NCBI GenBank assembly: GCA_022360015.1
Contig: JAKSDQ010000089.1
Coordinates: forward strand, 1 to 64,000
DNA from: Cytophagales bacterium
Lineage (GTDB): Bacteria > Bacteroidota > Bacteroidia > Cytophagales > Cyclobacteriaceae
Direction: 5' to 3'
Length of the DNA stretch: 64,000 nt
Below the pieces are notes generated by a model. The model did no database searches. It saw nothing but the letters and a program-made list of their open reading frames with translations, and had not been told where the DNA came from. Of the stretch, positions 18,729 through 27,558 are shown piece after piece. The translations under genes were made by a program, and so were the position numbers. Within the stretch, counting starts at the first letter, position 1, and each line of letters begins with the position of its first letter.

Positions 18729-21700
18729 TTAAAAGCCTACCGAAACACCACCGGTAATGGTTCTGAAAACCGGGTAGTTCAACACCCCTGCATTGGGCAC
18801 TTCGGGATCCAGATCATCGAATTTCGACCATACGAAAAGGTTTGTTCCGCGGACAAAAATTCTGATGGATTTAGCGATCCACGCGCCATGGGTAAGTGTA
18901 TAACTCAACGCTACATTTTTCAATCTGAAAAATGAAGCATCCTCCAGCCAAAAGGTGGAATTTCTGAAATTATTGCGTCCGTCTGTCGTAGTTAATGCAG
19001 GGTATTTACCTTCCGGGTTGTTTACCGGGTGGTAACGGTTGTTGGCCAGCACTGAATATTTACCCTCGCCGGTATTCCAGTAATAATTGTTGTTTTGATA
19101 CCTGTCGACCCCCAGTTCTGAAGTTCCTAATACAAAAAGACCAAATCGTTTATAGCTCAGATTTAACTGTACCCCTAATGTAGTTCTGGGAAAGCTGTTA
19201 CCAATGCTCTTTTGGTCCCGCGGGTCTACGAGGCCATCATCATTCAGATCTTCGTAGGCAATGTAACCCGGGCCATACTTTCCGAAGAGTTGTCTCGGAG
19301 CATTTAAAACCTGGTCTGCACTTCTAAACAATCCTGCATCGACCAAACCAAACATTTCGTCGGAGGACTTGCCGGTTCGTCGTAAGGCTTCGTCCTCATG
19401 GGGGATCTCGTCTGTTACTTCTACTTTGTTTTTTGAATAGATAAAGTTAACACCTAACTGGTAGTGAAAATCGCCGGAAGTATTCGACCAGGTAATAGTA
19501 CCTTCAAGTCCCTGGTTGGATGTTTTCCCGAGGTTTTCAGGCCTGATCAGTCCGCCGGCAAGTGTGGAATAAGTATTACCGGGAAAGACGATGATATCTG
19601 ACCGGTATTCATTGAAGTAGTTTAGCTCAAATTGCAACTGATTCCCAAATACCAACCCTTCCAATCCTACATTCACCTCTCTCGATTGCTCCCAACCCAG
19701 GTCGGGGTTACCAAAAATGACAAATGCTGTCCTGGGCTGTCCTGTTTGATTTCGTACCCCGAACCGGACAGTACCCTGATTGACAAAACGATTTTCATAA
19801 AGATAATAGCCGATGTCTCCTTCATGCCCCAGGATACCATAGCTGGCTTTCAATTTGAGAAATGTCAGATTTTTACTACCGGCCAAAAAACCTTCTTCCG
19901 AAAGCACCCAGGCCGCTCCCACCGCCGGAAAAAATTGATACCGGTTATCTTTTTCAAACCGGTTACTACCCATGTAGGCCATGGTTCCCTCCAAATAGAT
20001 CTTATCACGCAGACCATACGTCAGGCGAAGTACAGTATTGGTATTTTCAATATCCTGCAAGCGTGTATCATTTTCATTCCTGAAATAAAAATGGGAAAGA
20101 TCGGCTGTCAGCACATGGTCACCGAATGCTTTTGAGTAGGATAGATTGGATATCCATCCCGTATTCCGGCTGATATTATCCTGTTGGCGAAATTGCTGAT
20201 TCTGAATTACACGCTTTCGCAAATTAAAATATACAGTGGTGTCCGCTCCCGTATTTGTGGTTGTATGAAAAGGGGCGTAGGTAATGGGGGTCAGCAACTG
20301 CCCGTTCTGGAGATATTGGTAGTTGTCGAAAGTGAAGGTACTGCGCACTGACAATCCTTGCACAAACGCTCCTAAATCCAAATCCAAACCCAGGGCTGTC
20401 TGACCGAAAAAGTAGTTGTGTTCCCTAAATCCTCCATAACGCAAATCTCCGTACAGATTATTGGTATGACGGAAGCTGCCGCCCAATGGAGGCACTACCT
20501 CCTCACCGACTTCCGTAGCGATTCCCTCAAAATCCGGATCGTTAATGAGCAATGGGTATTCATTGGGACGGTGGGTTCTTATTGCTGTGAAAACCTGGTC
20601 CTGGTTCAGTTTTCCCCATTGCCGGGTTTCAATGATGGCATTCCCTTGTACAATCGCTTTCAATGAGGGGCTAATTCCGATATTCAGGTTTCCGCGTATG
20701 TTCACCCGGTCTTCCACGGGTGTGCTTATATTTTCCACGCCTTCTATTCCTGTGTAGCCTAACATAAGCGCATATTGTGTTTCACTTGTACCCCCTGAGT
20801 ATTCGAGTGTAGCCTTTCTAAAAGGCGTAGAAGGTCGCAGAAAATAATCATTGTAATCCACATCGGGATAACGCAGGTCATTTACACCGGAACTTTGCCT
20901 GTAACCGGCCAGGTCCTGCTCGGAATAAAAGCGTGCCAAACCATCATTTTCCCTGGCTTCATTATACAAGGCAGCATAATCGGCACTGTTCAGATAATCT
21001 GGCATTCTTGTCGACATACTGGTTCCGTACTGAGCTGTTGCCCTGATGATTTTCGTATTGGGTTTTCCTCTTTTGGTAGTGATCATTAAGACGCCATTGG
21101 CCGCACGGGGTCCATAAAGGATCTTGGCCGTGGCATCTTTTAACACCGCTACCGTTTCCACTTCTTCCGGGTTGATAAAACCGATGGGGCGTTCGATTCC
21201 ATCCACTACAGTAATGATTTGATCATTATCACCTCTTGACAATCCCCTGAGAAACAATGAAGCGACATTGTTTCCCAATCCACTGGTATTGTTGCGTACG
21301 ATAAGTCCCATGATTCTGCCCTGCAGTGTATTTTGAAATACTGCCTCAGGATAAGTAGCCAGTTCTTCACCGGTAACCGAAGTTATGGCGCCCACCAAAC
21401 TTCGTTGCCGGGTCGACAATCCAGCGGGCAGTTGCACCTCATCCTCGTGCGTGGCAAAGATTAATGCTTTGCTCAGGGATAAGGTTTCCGGAATGCGCTC
21501 TTTTTTTAAATCGATGACTAGTTTTTTATAACCTTTTGCTTCAATAATCAAAGTCGAATTGGCTTTTGCTTCAATTGAGAATTCCCCCTCACTGTTGGTA
21601 AGTGTCTGTATAACACCTTCCCAGGAAGTGATCGACACATTGCGGATGGGGTTACCGGCTTCGTCGACAACCTTTGCTTTTACATGGATCACTTCCACCT

Positions 21701-21806
21701 TTGCATTCTTTTTCTGACCATAGGTGGTTCCGGTCCGGAACATAGAGATTGTGGCTACCGCCAACAAACCAAAAATTATCTTTTTTATATAGGATATAGC
21801 CTTCAT
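18729..21806 (-). CDS. SusC-like TonB-dependent outer-membrane transporter (pair 2)
   Basis: 1025 residues from the ATG at 21806, which overlaps the TAA of susD1 by one base (TAATG), so translation is coupled; a TTG at 21812 is not needed. A signal peptide is followed by a CarboxypepD-type domain (AKVVDEAGNPIRNVSITSWE), a plug domain with 'PIGFINPEEVETVAVLKDAT' and 'NGVLMITTKRGK', and a long beta-barrel ending in VSVGF. Unusually, the region before the plug reads 'LPAGLSTRQRSLVGAIT', without the EVVVVGYG segment normally found in SusC proteins and present in pair 1. It should import oligosaccharides together with SusD2. Confidence 0.94.
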   Translation of the reverse strand: MKAISYIKKIIFGLLAVATISMFRTGTTYGQKKNAKVEVIHVKAKVVDEAGNPIRNVSITSWEGVIQTLTNSEGEFSIEAKANSTLIIEAKGYKKLVIDLKKERIPETLSLSKALIFATHEDEVQLPAGLSTRQRSLVGAITSVTGEELATYPEAVFQNTLQGRIMGLIVRNNTSGLGNNVASLFLRGLSRGDNDQIITVVDGIERPIGFINPEEVETVAVLKDATAKILYGPRAANGVLMITTKRGKPNTKIIRATAQYGTSMSTRMPDYLNSADYAALYNEARENDGLARFYSEQDLAGYRQSSGVNDLRYPDVDYNDYFLRPSTPFRKATLEYSGGTSETQYALMLGYTGIEGVENISTPVEDRVNIRGNLNIGISPSLKAIVQGNAIIETRQWGKLNQDQVFTAIRTHRPNEYPLLINDPDFEGIATEVGEEVVPPLGGSFRHTNNLYGDLRYGGFREHNYFFGQTALGLDLDLGAFVQGLSVRSTFTFDNYQYLQNGQLLTPITYAPFHTTTNTGADTTVYFNLRKRVIQNQQFRQQDNISRNTGWISNLSYSKAFGDHVLTADLSHFYFRNENDTRLQDIENTNTVLRLTYGLRDKIYLEGTMAYMGSNRFEKDNRYQFFPAVGAAWVLSEEGFLAGSKNLTFLKLKASYGILGHEGDIGYYLYENRFVNQGTVRFGVRNQTGQPRTAFVIFGNPDLGWEQSREVNVGLEGLVFGNQLQFELNYFNEYRSDIIVFPGNTYSTLAGGLIRPENLGKTSNQGLEGTITWSNTSGDFHYQLGVNFIYSKNKVEVTDEIPHEDEALRRTGKSSDEMFGLVDAGLFRSADQVLNAPRQLFGKYGPGYIAYEDLNDDGLVDPRDQKSIGNSFPRTTLGVQLNLSYKRFGLFVLGTSELGVDRYQNNNYYWNTGEGKYSVLANNRYHPVNNPEGKYPALTTTDGRNNFRNSTFWLEDASFFRLKNVALSYTLTHGAWIAKSIRIFVRGTNLFVWSKFDDLDPEVPNAGVLNYPVFRTITGGVSVGF

Positions 21807-23644
21807 TACCAACCGGGATTTTGTGCGAAATTAAGTAAGTTCTGTACATCATCTGCGGGTACAGGGTACCAATGGTGCCTGCGATCAAATACCCTGATTT
21901 CCGTTGACAGCGTGACCACCTCGTAAGTAAAATTCAGGGAACTCTTATCAGCCACTCCCCTGTGACCTGCCGGGGGAATCGCCCGGATTCCCCGGATGGG
22001 TTGGTTCAACACTTCTTCGGCGATCATCCATCTCCTGAGATCATGCCACCGGTGATTTTCGAACATCAGTTCAACAGCGCGCTCATTTCTAATGTGTTCA
22101 CGAAACGCTTCCTTGCTTGCAGTAAACTCAGAAAGCACATCCGGCATACCGACCCTGTTCCTGATAACATTAATGGCTTCCACCGCAGTCATTGATAATC
22201 CGTCTCCGGTACCATACGGACCATATGCTTCATTCATAGCTTCTGCATAATCCAGGTATATCTGGGCAACTCTTATGTAAATAGTATTAAGCCTGAAAGC
22301 ACCATACAATCGCCGGCCGGCGTCGGCTCCTTCCCACCAGAATTTTTTACATACATAACCGGTTGCTTCCCGGTTTCTGGTGTTATTATTGTTCACGACG
22401 TTGTTCCAATCCCTGCCTCCTACATACATTTCCATATAGATAACCGCACCGCCCTGGCCGGTGCTCCATGGTTGCCCCGGTACAATCACATTGTTATAAA
22501 ACCTCGGATCCCTGTTCTCATAAGGATTCTGTGGATCATACCCTGATTGCGGGTGGTCAATGGGATATGCCAGCCCGTTATTGATCACTTCAAATTTATC
22601 TACCATGTTTTGTGTAGGACCGGTAAATGATGCCGCATCGTTACCGGTGCCTGCGGCATATCGCTGCGGAATATAATTTACCCGGAGGCCACGTGTCTGA
22701 TCCCTGGAACCTGCATCCATATTATACCATAATGATTCATCACTGGCAAACACAAATTCGTGATAAAAGATGTTTTGGTATTCCGAGCCATCCATTAACC
22801 TGAAGGGTGCACCACCTGCATTACCCGCAATATAATCGAGCACCTCCTGTGCATATCGGGCCGCTACTTTGCATCTTTCGATATCATAATCCCTGACCTC
22901 TACCGAACTTAGGCCATTCTGCATCAGGGGACTGGCATCATATAAAGCCGCCATTGACTTCACTGCCAGGGCCGCACCTTTGGTAGCCCTGCCGTATTCC
23001 AGATCGTTCCATACGTGAGGCAGGTATTTAAAGGCGGAGTCCATATTAGCCACTACAAATTCATGAGACACGTGATAAGGTAATCTTTCAAAGTCCAGAT
23101 TTTCATCAGAGCTGTAGGTCCGATCAAATATCGGCATTCCTCCCATCCGCATAATGATTTGAAAGTAGTACCACCCCCGGAAAAAATAAGCTTGTCCCAA
23201 CAATTGTTCCTGTTGCTCTTTGGATAAAAATTCGGTTTCAGCCACCCTTTCCAGGATATTGTTGGTAATTCTTAAAGCATAAAATGCGTTATCCGGAACC
23301 GATCCGTTAAAACCTCCGGTTCTGTTGCTATCCCATCCGATTTCGCCAATGCCGGGTCTGTCGAACCATGCACCTGTGTTAATAATGGTATTGAGTGGTC
23401 CGATAAAGAGTGTTCCTGCTTCGTCGGATAACGCATTCACATTGGTACGTGACAAATTTTGTGAGTTCCATGAATGTATGTCCAATAAGGCCCTGTAGCA
23501 ATTATCGAGATAACCACGGATCGATTCAAAATTTGAAAAAACTTCTTCTTCTGTGATTCCCTGCTCCGGAGTTTTATCCAGGTAATCCTCACAACTGGTC
23601 ATCACCAGCCAAAGCATGATGAGTAATACTTGATTGATTTTCAT
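21806..23644 (-). CDS. SusD-like glycan-binding lipoprotein (pair 1)
   Basis: 612 residues with a lipoprotein signal (MKINQVLLIMLWLVMTSCED, Cys18). SusD features include 'YLDNCYRALLDIHSWN', 'GQAYFFRGWYYFQII', 'DAASFTGPTQNMVDKFEVIN', 'NPYENRDPRFYNNVIVPG', 'YLDYAEAMNEAYGP' and 'HIRNERAVELMFENHRWHDL' followed by RRWM. It starts 12 bp after susC1 and its stop overlaps the start of susC2. The four genes susC1-susD1-susC2-susD2 thus form one tightly packed transcription unit. The two SusD proteins differ clearly in sequence, which suggests binding of different oligosaccharides or different ends of the same glycan. Confidence 0.95.
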   Translation of the reverse strand: MKINQVLLIMLWLVMTSCEDYLDKTPEQGITEEEVFSNFESIRGYLDNCYRALLDIHSWNSQNLSRTNVNALSDEAGTLFIGPLNTIINTGAWFDRPGIGEIGWDSNRTGGFNGSVPDNAFYALRITNNILERVAETEFLSKEQQEQLLGQAYFFRGWYYFQIIMRMGGMPIFDRTYSSDENLDFERLPYHVSHEFVVANMDSAFKYLPHVWNDLEYGRATKGAALAVKSMAALYDASPLMQNGLSSVEVRDYDIERCKVAARYAQEVLDYIAGNAGGAPFRLMDGSEYQNIFYHEFVFASDESLWYNMDAGSRDQTRGLRVNYIPQRYAAGTGNDAASFTGPTQNMVDKFEVINNGLAYPIDHPQSGYDPQNPYENRDPRFYNNVIVPGQPWSTGQGGAVIYMEMYVGGRDWNNVVNNNNTRNREATGYVCKKFWWEGADAGRRLYGAFRLNTIYIRVAQIYLDYAEAMNEAYGPYGTGDGLSMTAVEAINVIRNRVGMPDVLSEFTASKEAFREHIRNERAVELMFENHRWHDLRRWMIAEEVLNQPIRGIRAIPPAGHRGVADKSSLNFTYEVVTLSTEIRVFDRRHHWYPVPADDVQNLLNFAQNPGW

Positions 23645-23656
23645 AATGGATACTGC

Positions 23657-26600
23657 TTAAAATGACATCCTGAATCCTGCATTATATCTTCTGACCACCG
23701 GATAAACGCTGGTGCCGTTGGTCTCAGGATCAATTCTGGGGTCTAGTTTGGTGAAGGTCAGCAGATTGTTCCCGTTCACATATAGCTGGAGTTTCTTGAT
23801 ACCCAGGTTCTCGAGCCTGGCCAGTTTGATCCGGTAACTCAATTCTGCATTCTTGAGCCTTATATAAGTGCCGTCTACATAAGAATAGGTACTATTCGTA
23901 AAGTTGTGGGCCGTATTGGCGATATGCAATGACGGCTTCTTTGCTCCTTCCGGATTATTGACGGTCCATCTACTGGTAACATCCGTCTGGGCCATGATAA
24001 AATTGTTTGGAAAGTCCCAAAGGATCAGGTCGGGAATTTCAAAGGATACATCCGTAACACCATAAAGCAGGGCATTAAAATCAAGATTTTTCCAACTAAA
24101 GCCCACATTCAGTCCGCAGGTAGTTTGTGGACGAAGCGCATGTTCCATGGGCACCGCATCAAGGTTGTCCGTAATTCCGTCTGCATTGTAATCCACATAA
24201 AGAAAATCTCCGGGCACCAAAGCAGCAGGTGCTATGCCCTGGTTAGGCGTGGTATAATTATAGATGTCATCCAGGGAGTTATAATATCCCCCGTTGATGT
24301 GTCTTCTTTGGTAACGCAGCGGTTTACTTTCATCCTTGAGGTAGTCCGCCTGTCGTGCAGGATCATCCGCAAAAACAATTCTGGTATCGAACCAGGAAAA
24401 ATTTCCCCTGATATAATACCGGAAGTTCGCCCCAATGCGGTCATTCCACCCCAACTCTATTTCGAAGCCTTTGTATTTTTCTTCCCTGATATTGGCTTCG
24501 GGTGAGGTGTTGCCAAACCATCGGGGTACCGATTTTCTGGTGATCAGAATACCATCTTCTTCTGTTCTAAAGAAATCTATCGATCCGGAAATTTTATCGA
24601 TTAAATCAAAGTCAATGCCCAGGTTTTGTGTGGTGCTCGTCGACCAGGTAGCATTAATATTAGCGGCTTTACCTTCATTAAACAAAGGTCCGATATTGGT
24701 TGCGCTGTTCAATCCCAATCGGATATTTCCTCCCCTGGTAAATTGCTGAAGGTAAATAAACCGCTGGTTGCCATCATCACCGGACTGGCCGTATGAATAA
24801 CGAACTTTCAAAAGATTGAGGAAACTACCGGTAAACTGTCTAACCCACTTTTCTTCCGATATCACCCAACCGGCAGATACCGAAGGAAAGTACCCATACC
24901 TTTCACCCGGGGCAAACCGCTCTGAACCGGAGGCAGCCCCATTGAATTCAAACAAATACCTGTTATCATAGGCATAGGTGACCCTGGCTACATATTCTTC
25001 CCTTAAAAAGGGGAAACTGATGTTATTTGAATTGGACCTTCTTGCGTACCTTAGCCTGTTTAACCGGTTCCAAAGTATTAATCCGGTGAATGCATGTTTG
25101 CCGAAAGTACGCTTGTACCGTGCAGATAATTCATAATACAGTCTCCGGTTGTAAGCAAAAATATTGTCATAATTAGCGATCAAAGGTCCCTCCTGGGTAA
25201 CCTCGTCTGGCCAGCGTATAGCAGATAGCAGGGGATAACCTCCTGTTTCCAAGGGGCGGGTAACGTCATAATCTCTAAAGTTCCGGATGACATTAATGTT
25301 TGCAAAGCCTCCCCCGATACCAGTCCTCAAAATAAAGGATTCATAATTGGAACCGGAAGAAAAAGAGACCAGTGCCTTTACTGACAAGCCTTTCGTGATA
25401 AAATCAAGTTTCTGTTTGAGAATGGCATCATACAGGCCTTCATAGTATTTGTATATTCTCTGACCTCCTTCGTTAAGATTCATGAACATGTTATGCTCAC
25501 CTGACTGGGAATCTCCATACGTGCCATCTTCATAACGCAGCGGAAACAGGTTCTTCGGGGCCTGAAACATCCGGTTAAAAAACTGGGGTTCACCAAAAGA
25601 GGGTCTTCCAAGGTTATCGAGTCCTTCTCCTCCCCCATCGATGCGATACCCGGGCTGGTTGCGATACCTGAAATTACCGGCAAGGTTGAGCGAAAACTCG
25701 GTGGTACCGGTGATTTTAAAATCAAGGTTAGACCGCCAGTTATACCGTTCCAGGCGAAAAGAAGGATCGAACTGATCATTTTCCTCCGTATTGTATATGT
25801 CTCCATCATTTACATATCCGAGGGAAACAAAATATTTTACAAATTTGGTTCCTCCTCTCATATTCAGGTTATATCGCTGCTGATAGCCCACCTCTGCAAT
25901 TAATTCATCCCACCATTCAACCTGGGGAAAATATTGATTATAAGGGCCTGCCCGGTCTATGTTTTCTCTCCAGGCCTGTATTTCTGCCTCCGGAATTACC
26001 TGGTCCCACAGGTTATCATTGGCAGCGGCTTCATTAAACATTTCCATGGCTGTGATGTAATCGGCATTCTCTTGGGTAATAGTAGGCCGCTTAAATCCAA
26101 AATTTACGGAAAAATTGATTGTAGGCTTCCCAATCTCACCTCTTTTCGTAGTAACCAATATAACCCCGTTGCCACCTCTCACACCATACACCGCTGTAGC
26201 AGACGCATCTTTCAAAACCGACACGGTTTGAATTTCATTAGGATCTATGTCGTTAAAATCACGCACTACGCCATCTACCAAAACCAAAGGAGCATCTTCA
26301 GCACCCCGGATAAAAATATCAGCAGCGTCAGAGCCTGGCTTCCCATTCGTATTAATGGCTGTAACACCGGGTAAAAGCCCCTGAAGAGACTCGGATATTG
26401 TATTCACAGCACCTACCCTGAGTAGATCCTCGCCTTTTGTTTGTACAATGGCCCCCACCACACTCGCCTTTTTTTGTTCGCCATATCCTACTACTACCAC
26501 CTCTCCCAGGCTGATAATGTCAGGTAATAAATTAATATCGATCACGGTGCGGCTTCCATCTACTTCGACCTCTATCGTTTCATAACCGACAAAACTGAAG

Positions 26601-26899
26601 GAGAGCGTGTCGCCCACCTGAACGCTCAGGTTATATTGTCCCCCGATATCTGTTATTGTACCGATGGTAGTGCCCTTTACCAGTATGCTTACCCCTGGAA
26701 GGGTTTCACCAAACTCATCCGTTACAACCCCATTAATCGTCACTGTTTTTAGTGTATCACCATCGTTTGAAAAACCGGACATTTCATCCGCCGGGCCATT
26801 GCTTCCGTACGCCCATCCAGGGATGACAATGAAAAACAGTAAGTTAAACAGTAAGAATTGTAGTAACTCCCACTTTCTTAATAGTAGTTTTATTTTCAT
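23657..26899 (-). CDS. SusC-like TonB-dependent outer-membrane transporter (pair 1), first gene of the PUL
   Basis: 1080 residues. A long signal peptide (ends near GWAYG) is followed by a CarboxypepD-type domain ('VVTDEFGETLPGVSILVKGT'), the canonical EVVVVGYGEQKKASVVGAI segment, a plug domain ('VLVDGVVRDFNDIDPNEIQT', 'VYGVRGGNGVILVTTKRG') and a beta-barrel with the usual terminal strand ending RMSF. It imports oligosaccharides across the outer membrane using TonB energy. As the first gene behind a 404-bp intergenic space, it is the place where the HTCS would act. No truncation is seen. Confidence 0.96.
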   Translation of the reverse strand: MKIKLLLRKWELLQFLLFNLLFFIVIPGWAYGSNGPADEMSGFSNDGDTLKTVTINGVVTDEFGETLPGVSILVKGTTIGTITDIGGQYNLSVQVGDTLSFSFVGYETIEVEVDGSRTVIDINLLPDIISLGEVVVVGYGEQKKASVVGAIVQTKGEDLLRVGAVNTISESLQGLLPGVTAINTNGKPGSDAADIFIRGAEDAPLVLVDGVVRDFNDIDPNEIQTVSVLKDASATAVYGVRGGNGVILVTTKRGEIGKPTINFSVNFGFKRPTITQENADYITAMEMFNEAAANDNLWDQVIPEAEIQAWRENIDRAGPYNQYFPQVEWWDELIAEVGYQQRYNLNMRGGTKFVKYFVSLGYVNDGDIYNTEENDQFDPSFRLERYNWRSNLDFKITGTTEFSLNLAGNFRYRNQPGYRIDGGGEGLDNLGRPSFGEPQFFNRMFQAPKNLFPLRYEDGTYGDSQSGEHNMFMNLNEGGQRIYKYYEGLYDAILKQKLDFITKGLSVKALVSFSSGSNYESFILRTGIGGGFANINVIRNFRDYDVTRPLETGGYPLLSAIRWPDEVTQEGPLIANYDNIFAYNRRLYYELSARYKRTFGKHAFTGLILWNRLNRLRYARRSNSNNISFPFLREEYVARVTYAYDNRYLFEFNGAASGSERFAPGERYGYFPSVSAGWVISEEKWVRQFTGSFLNLLKVRYSYGQSGDDGNQRFIYLQQFTRGGNIRLGLNSATNIGPLFNEGKAANINATWSTSTTQNLGIDFDLIDKISGSIDFFRTEEDGILITRKSVPRWFGNTSPEANIREEKYKGFEIELGWNDRIGANFRYYIRGNFSWFDTRIVFADDPARQADYLKDESKPLRYQRRHINGGYYNSLDDIYNYTTPNQGIAPAALVPGDFLYVDYNADGITDNLDAVPMEHALRPQTTCGLNVGFSWKNLDFNALLYGVTDVSFEIPDLILWDFPNNFIMAQTDVTSRWTVNNPEGAKKPSLHIANTAHNFTNSTYSYVDGTYIRLKNAELSYRIKLARLENLGIKKLQLYVNGNNLLTFTKLDPRIDPETNGTSVYPVVRRYNAGFRMSF

Positions 26900-27303
26900 A
26901 CAATTGTCATAGATTTGCTGAATTTAAAATAGTAAAGCAGTGTGCTGATTTGATATGCTTTAGTATGGCTTATTTATTTGTTTTTATTCATAGTTGCCTA
27001 TTTATGTCGATGATTTATACAGGCTAAACTTAAGAATAGCCTGTGCAAATCATTATGACATTTCATTCGAAGATTCTGATTTATTATGCAATGGGTATTG
27101 ATAGCCTTTATTCCATAACTTTGACCGGGGTATGTTTATAGTGTATAAAAGCACAGACTTTACAGTCCGCTGAAAGATTTCTTTATACTATTTGCCTACA
27201 AATTGTAATAAATTGTACAAATACTGTGATCAAAGTGAGATTAAATCTTTGGATTTGTTGGATAGATTCCCCTGTTTGCATCCTCTAACAAATAAATGAT
27301 CCT
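26900..27303. promoter_or_regulatory. Divergent intergenic region controlling the PUL, with a long inverted repeat
   Basis: This gene-free stretch separates susC1 (leftward) from the ACP-like gene (rightward). Its main feature is a dyad at 27012-27051: GATTT, AT, ACAGGCTA, a 10-nt centre, TAGCCTGT, GC, AAATC. The inner arms of 8 bp and the outer arms of 5 bp are perfect, with a 2-nt mismatch between them. It lies about 115-150 bp upstream of the susC1 start. It could be an HTCS/AraC-type operator or a hairpin. I found no convincing TAnnTTTG promoter on either strand. Confidence 0.45.
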
Positions 27304-27558
27304 ATGGAACTTGAAACAATTATTCAAATATTAGAAGAGATTATTGCTCATGCCAAAGGATGGCGAGAACCTGAAATCTTGGACCCGAACACTGCGTTAG
27401 GAGACGATGGGCTTGGGTTTACAACGCCAGGCCTCATATTGTTAGCTAACAAAATCAATGATAGATTTGAACGGATGGTAATAACGGACGAAAAAATCAT
27501 TGAAATGGGAAATTTTGAAGAACTCTGTCTCCACATCAATGCTGAAATCAATGATTAA
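27304..27558 (+). CDS. Acyl-carrier-protein-like protein lacking the phosphopantetheine serine
   Basis: 84 residues. The layout fits the ACP fold: helix 1 (3-18), a loop, the motif LGDDGLGF at 32-39, helix 2 (41-52), an 'ITDEKIIEMGNFEELCLHI' segment equal to helix 3 and helix 4. In ACPs the motif is LGxDSL, with the prosthetic group on Ser36. Here the same place reads Asp35-Gly36-Leu37, so a phosphopantetheine arm cannot be attached. Its stop codon overlaps the start of the next gene by 8 bp (ATGATTAA), which implies coupled translation with an outer-membrane-type protein. A structural or regulatory role is likelier than acyl transfer. It could also be an unrelated four-helix protein. Confidence 0.5.
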   Translation: MELETIIQILEEIIAHAKGWREPEILDPNTALGDDGLGFTTPGLILLANKINDRFERMVITDEKIIEMGNFEELCLHINAEIND

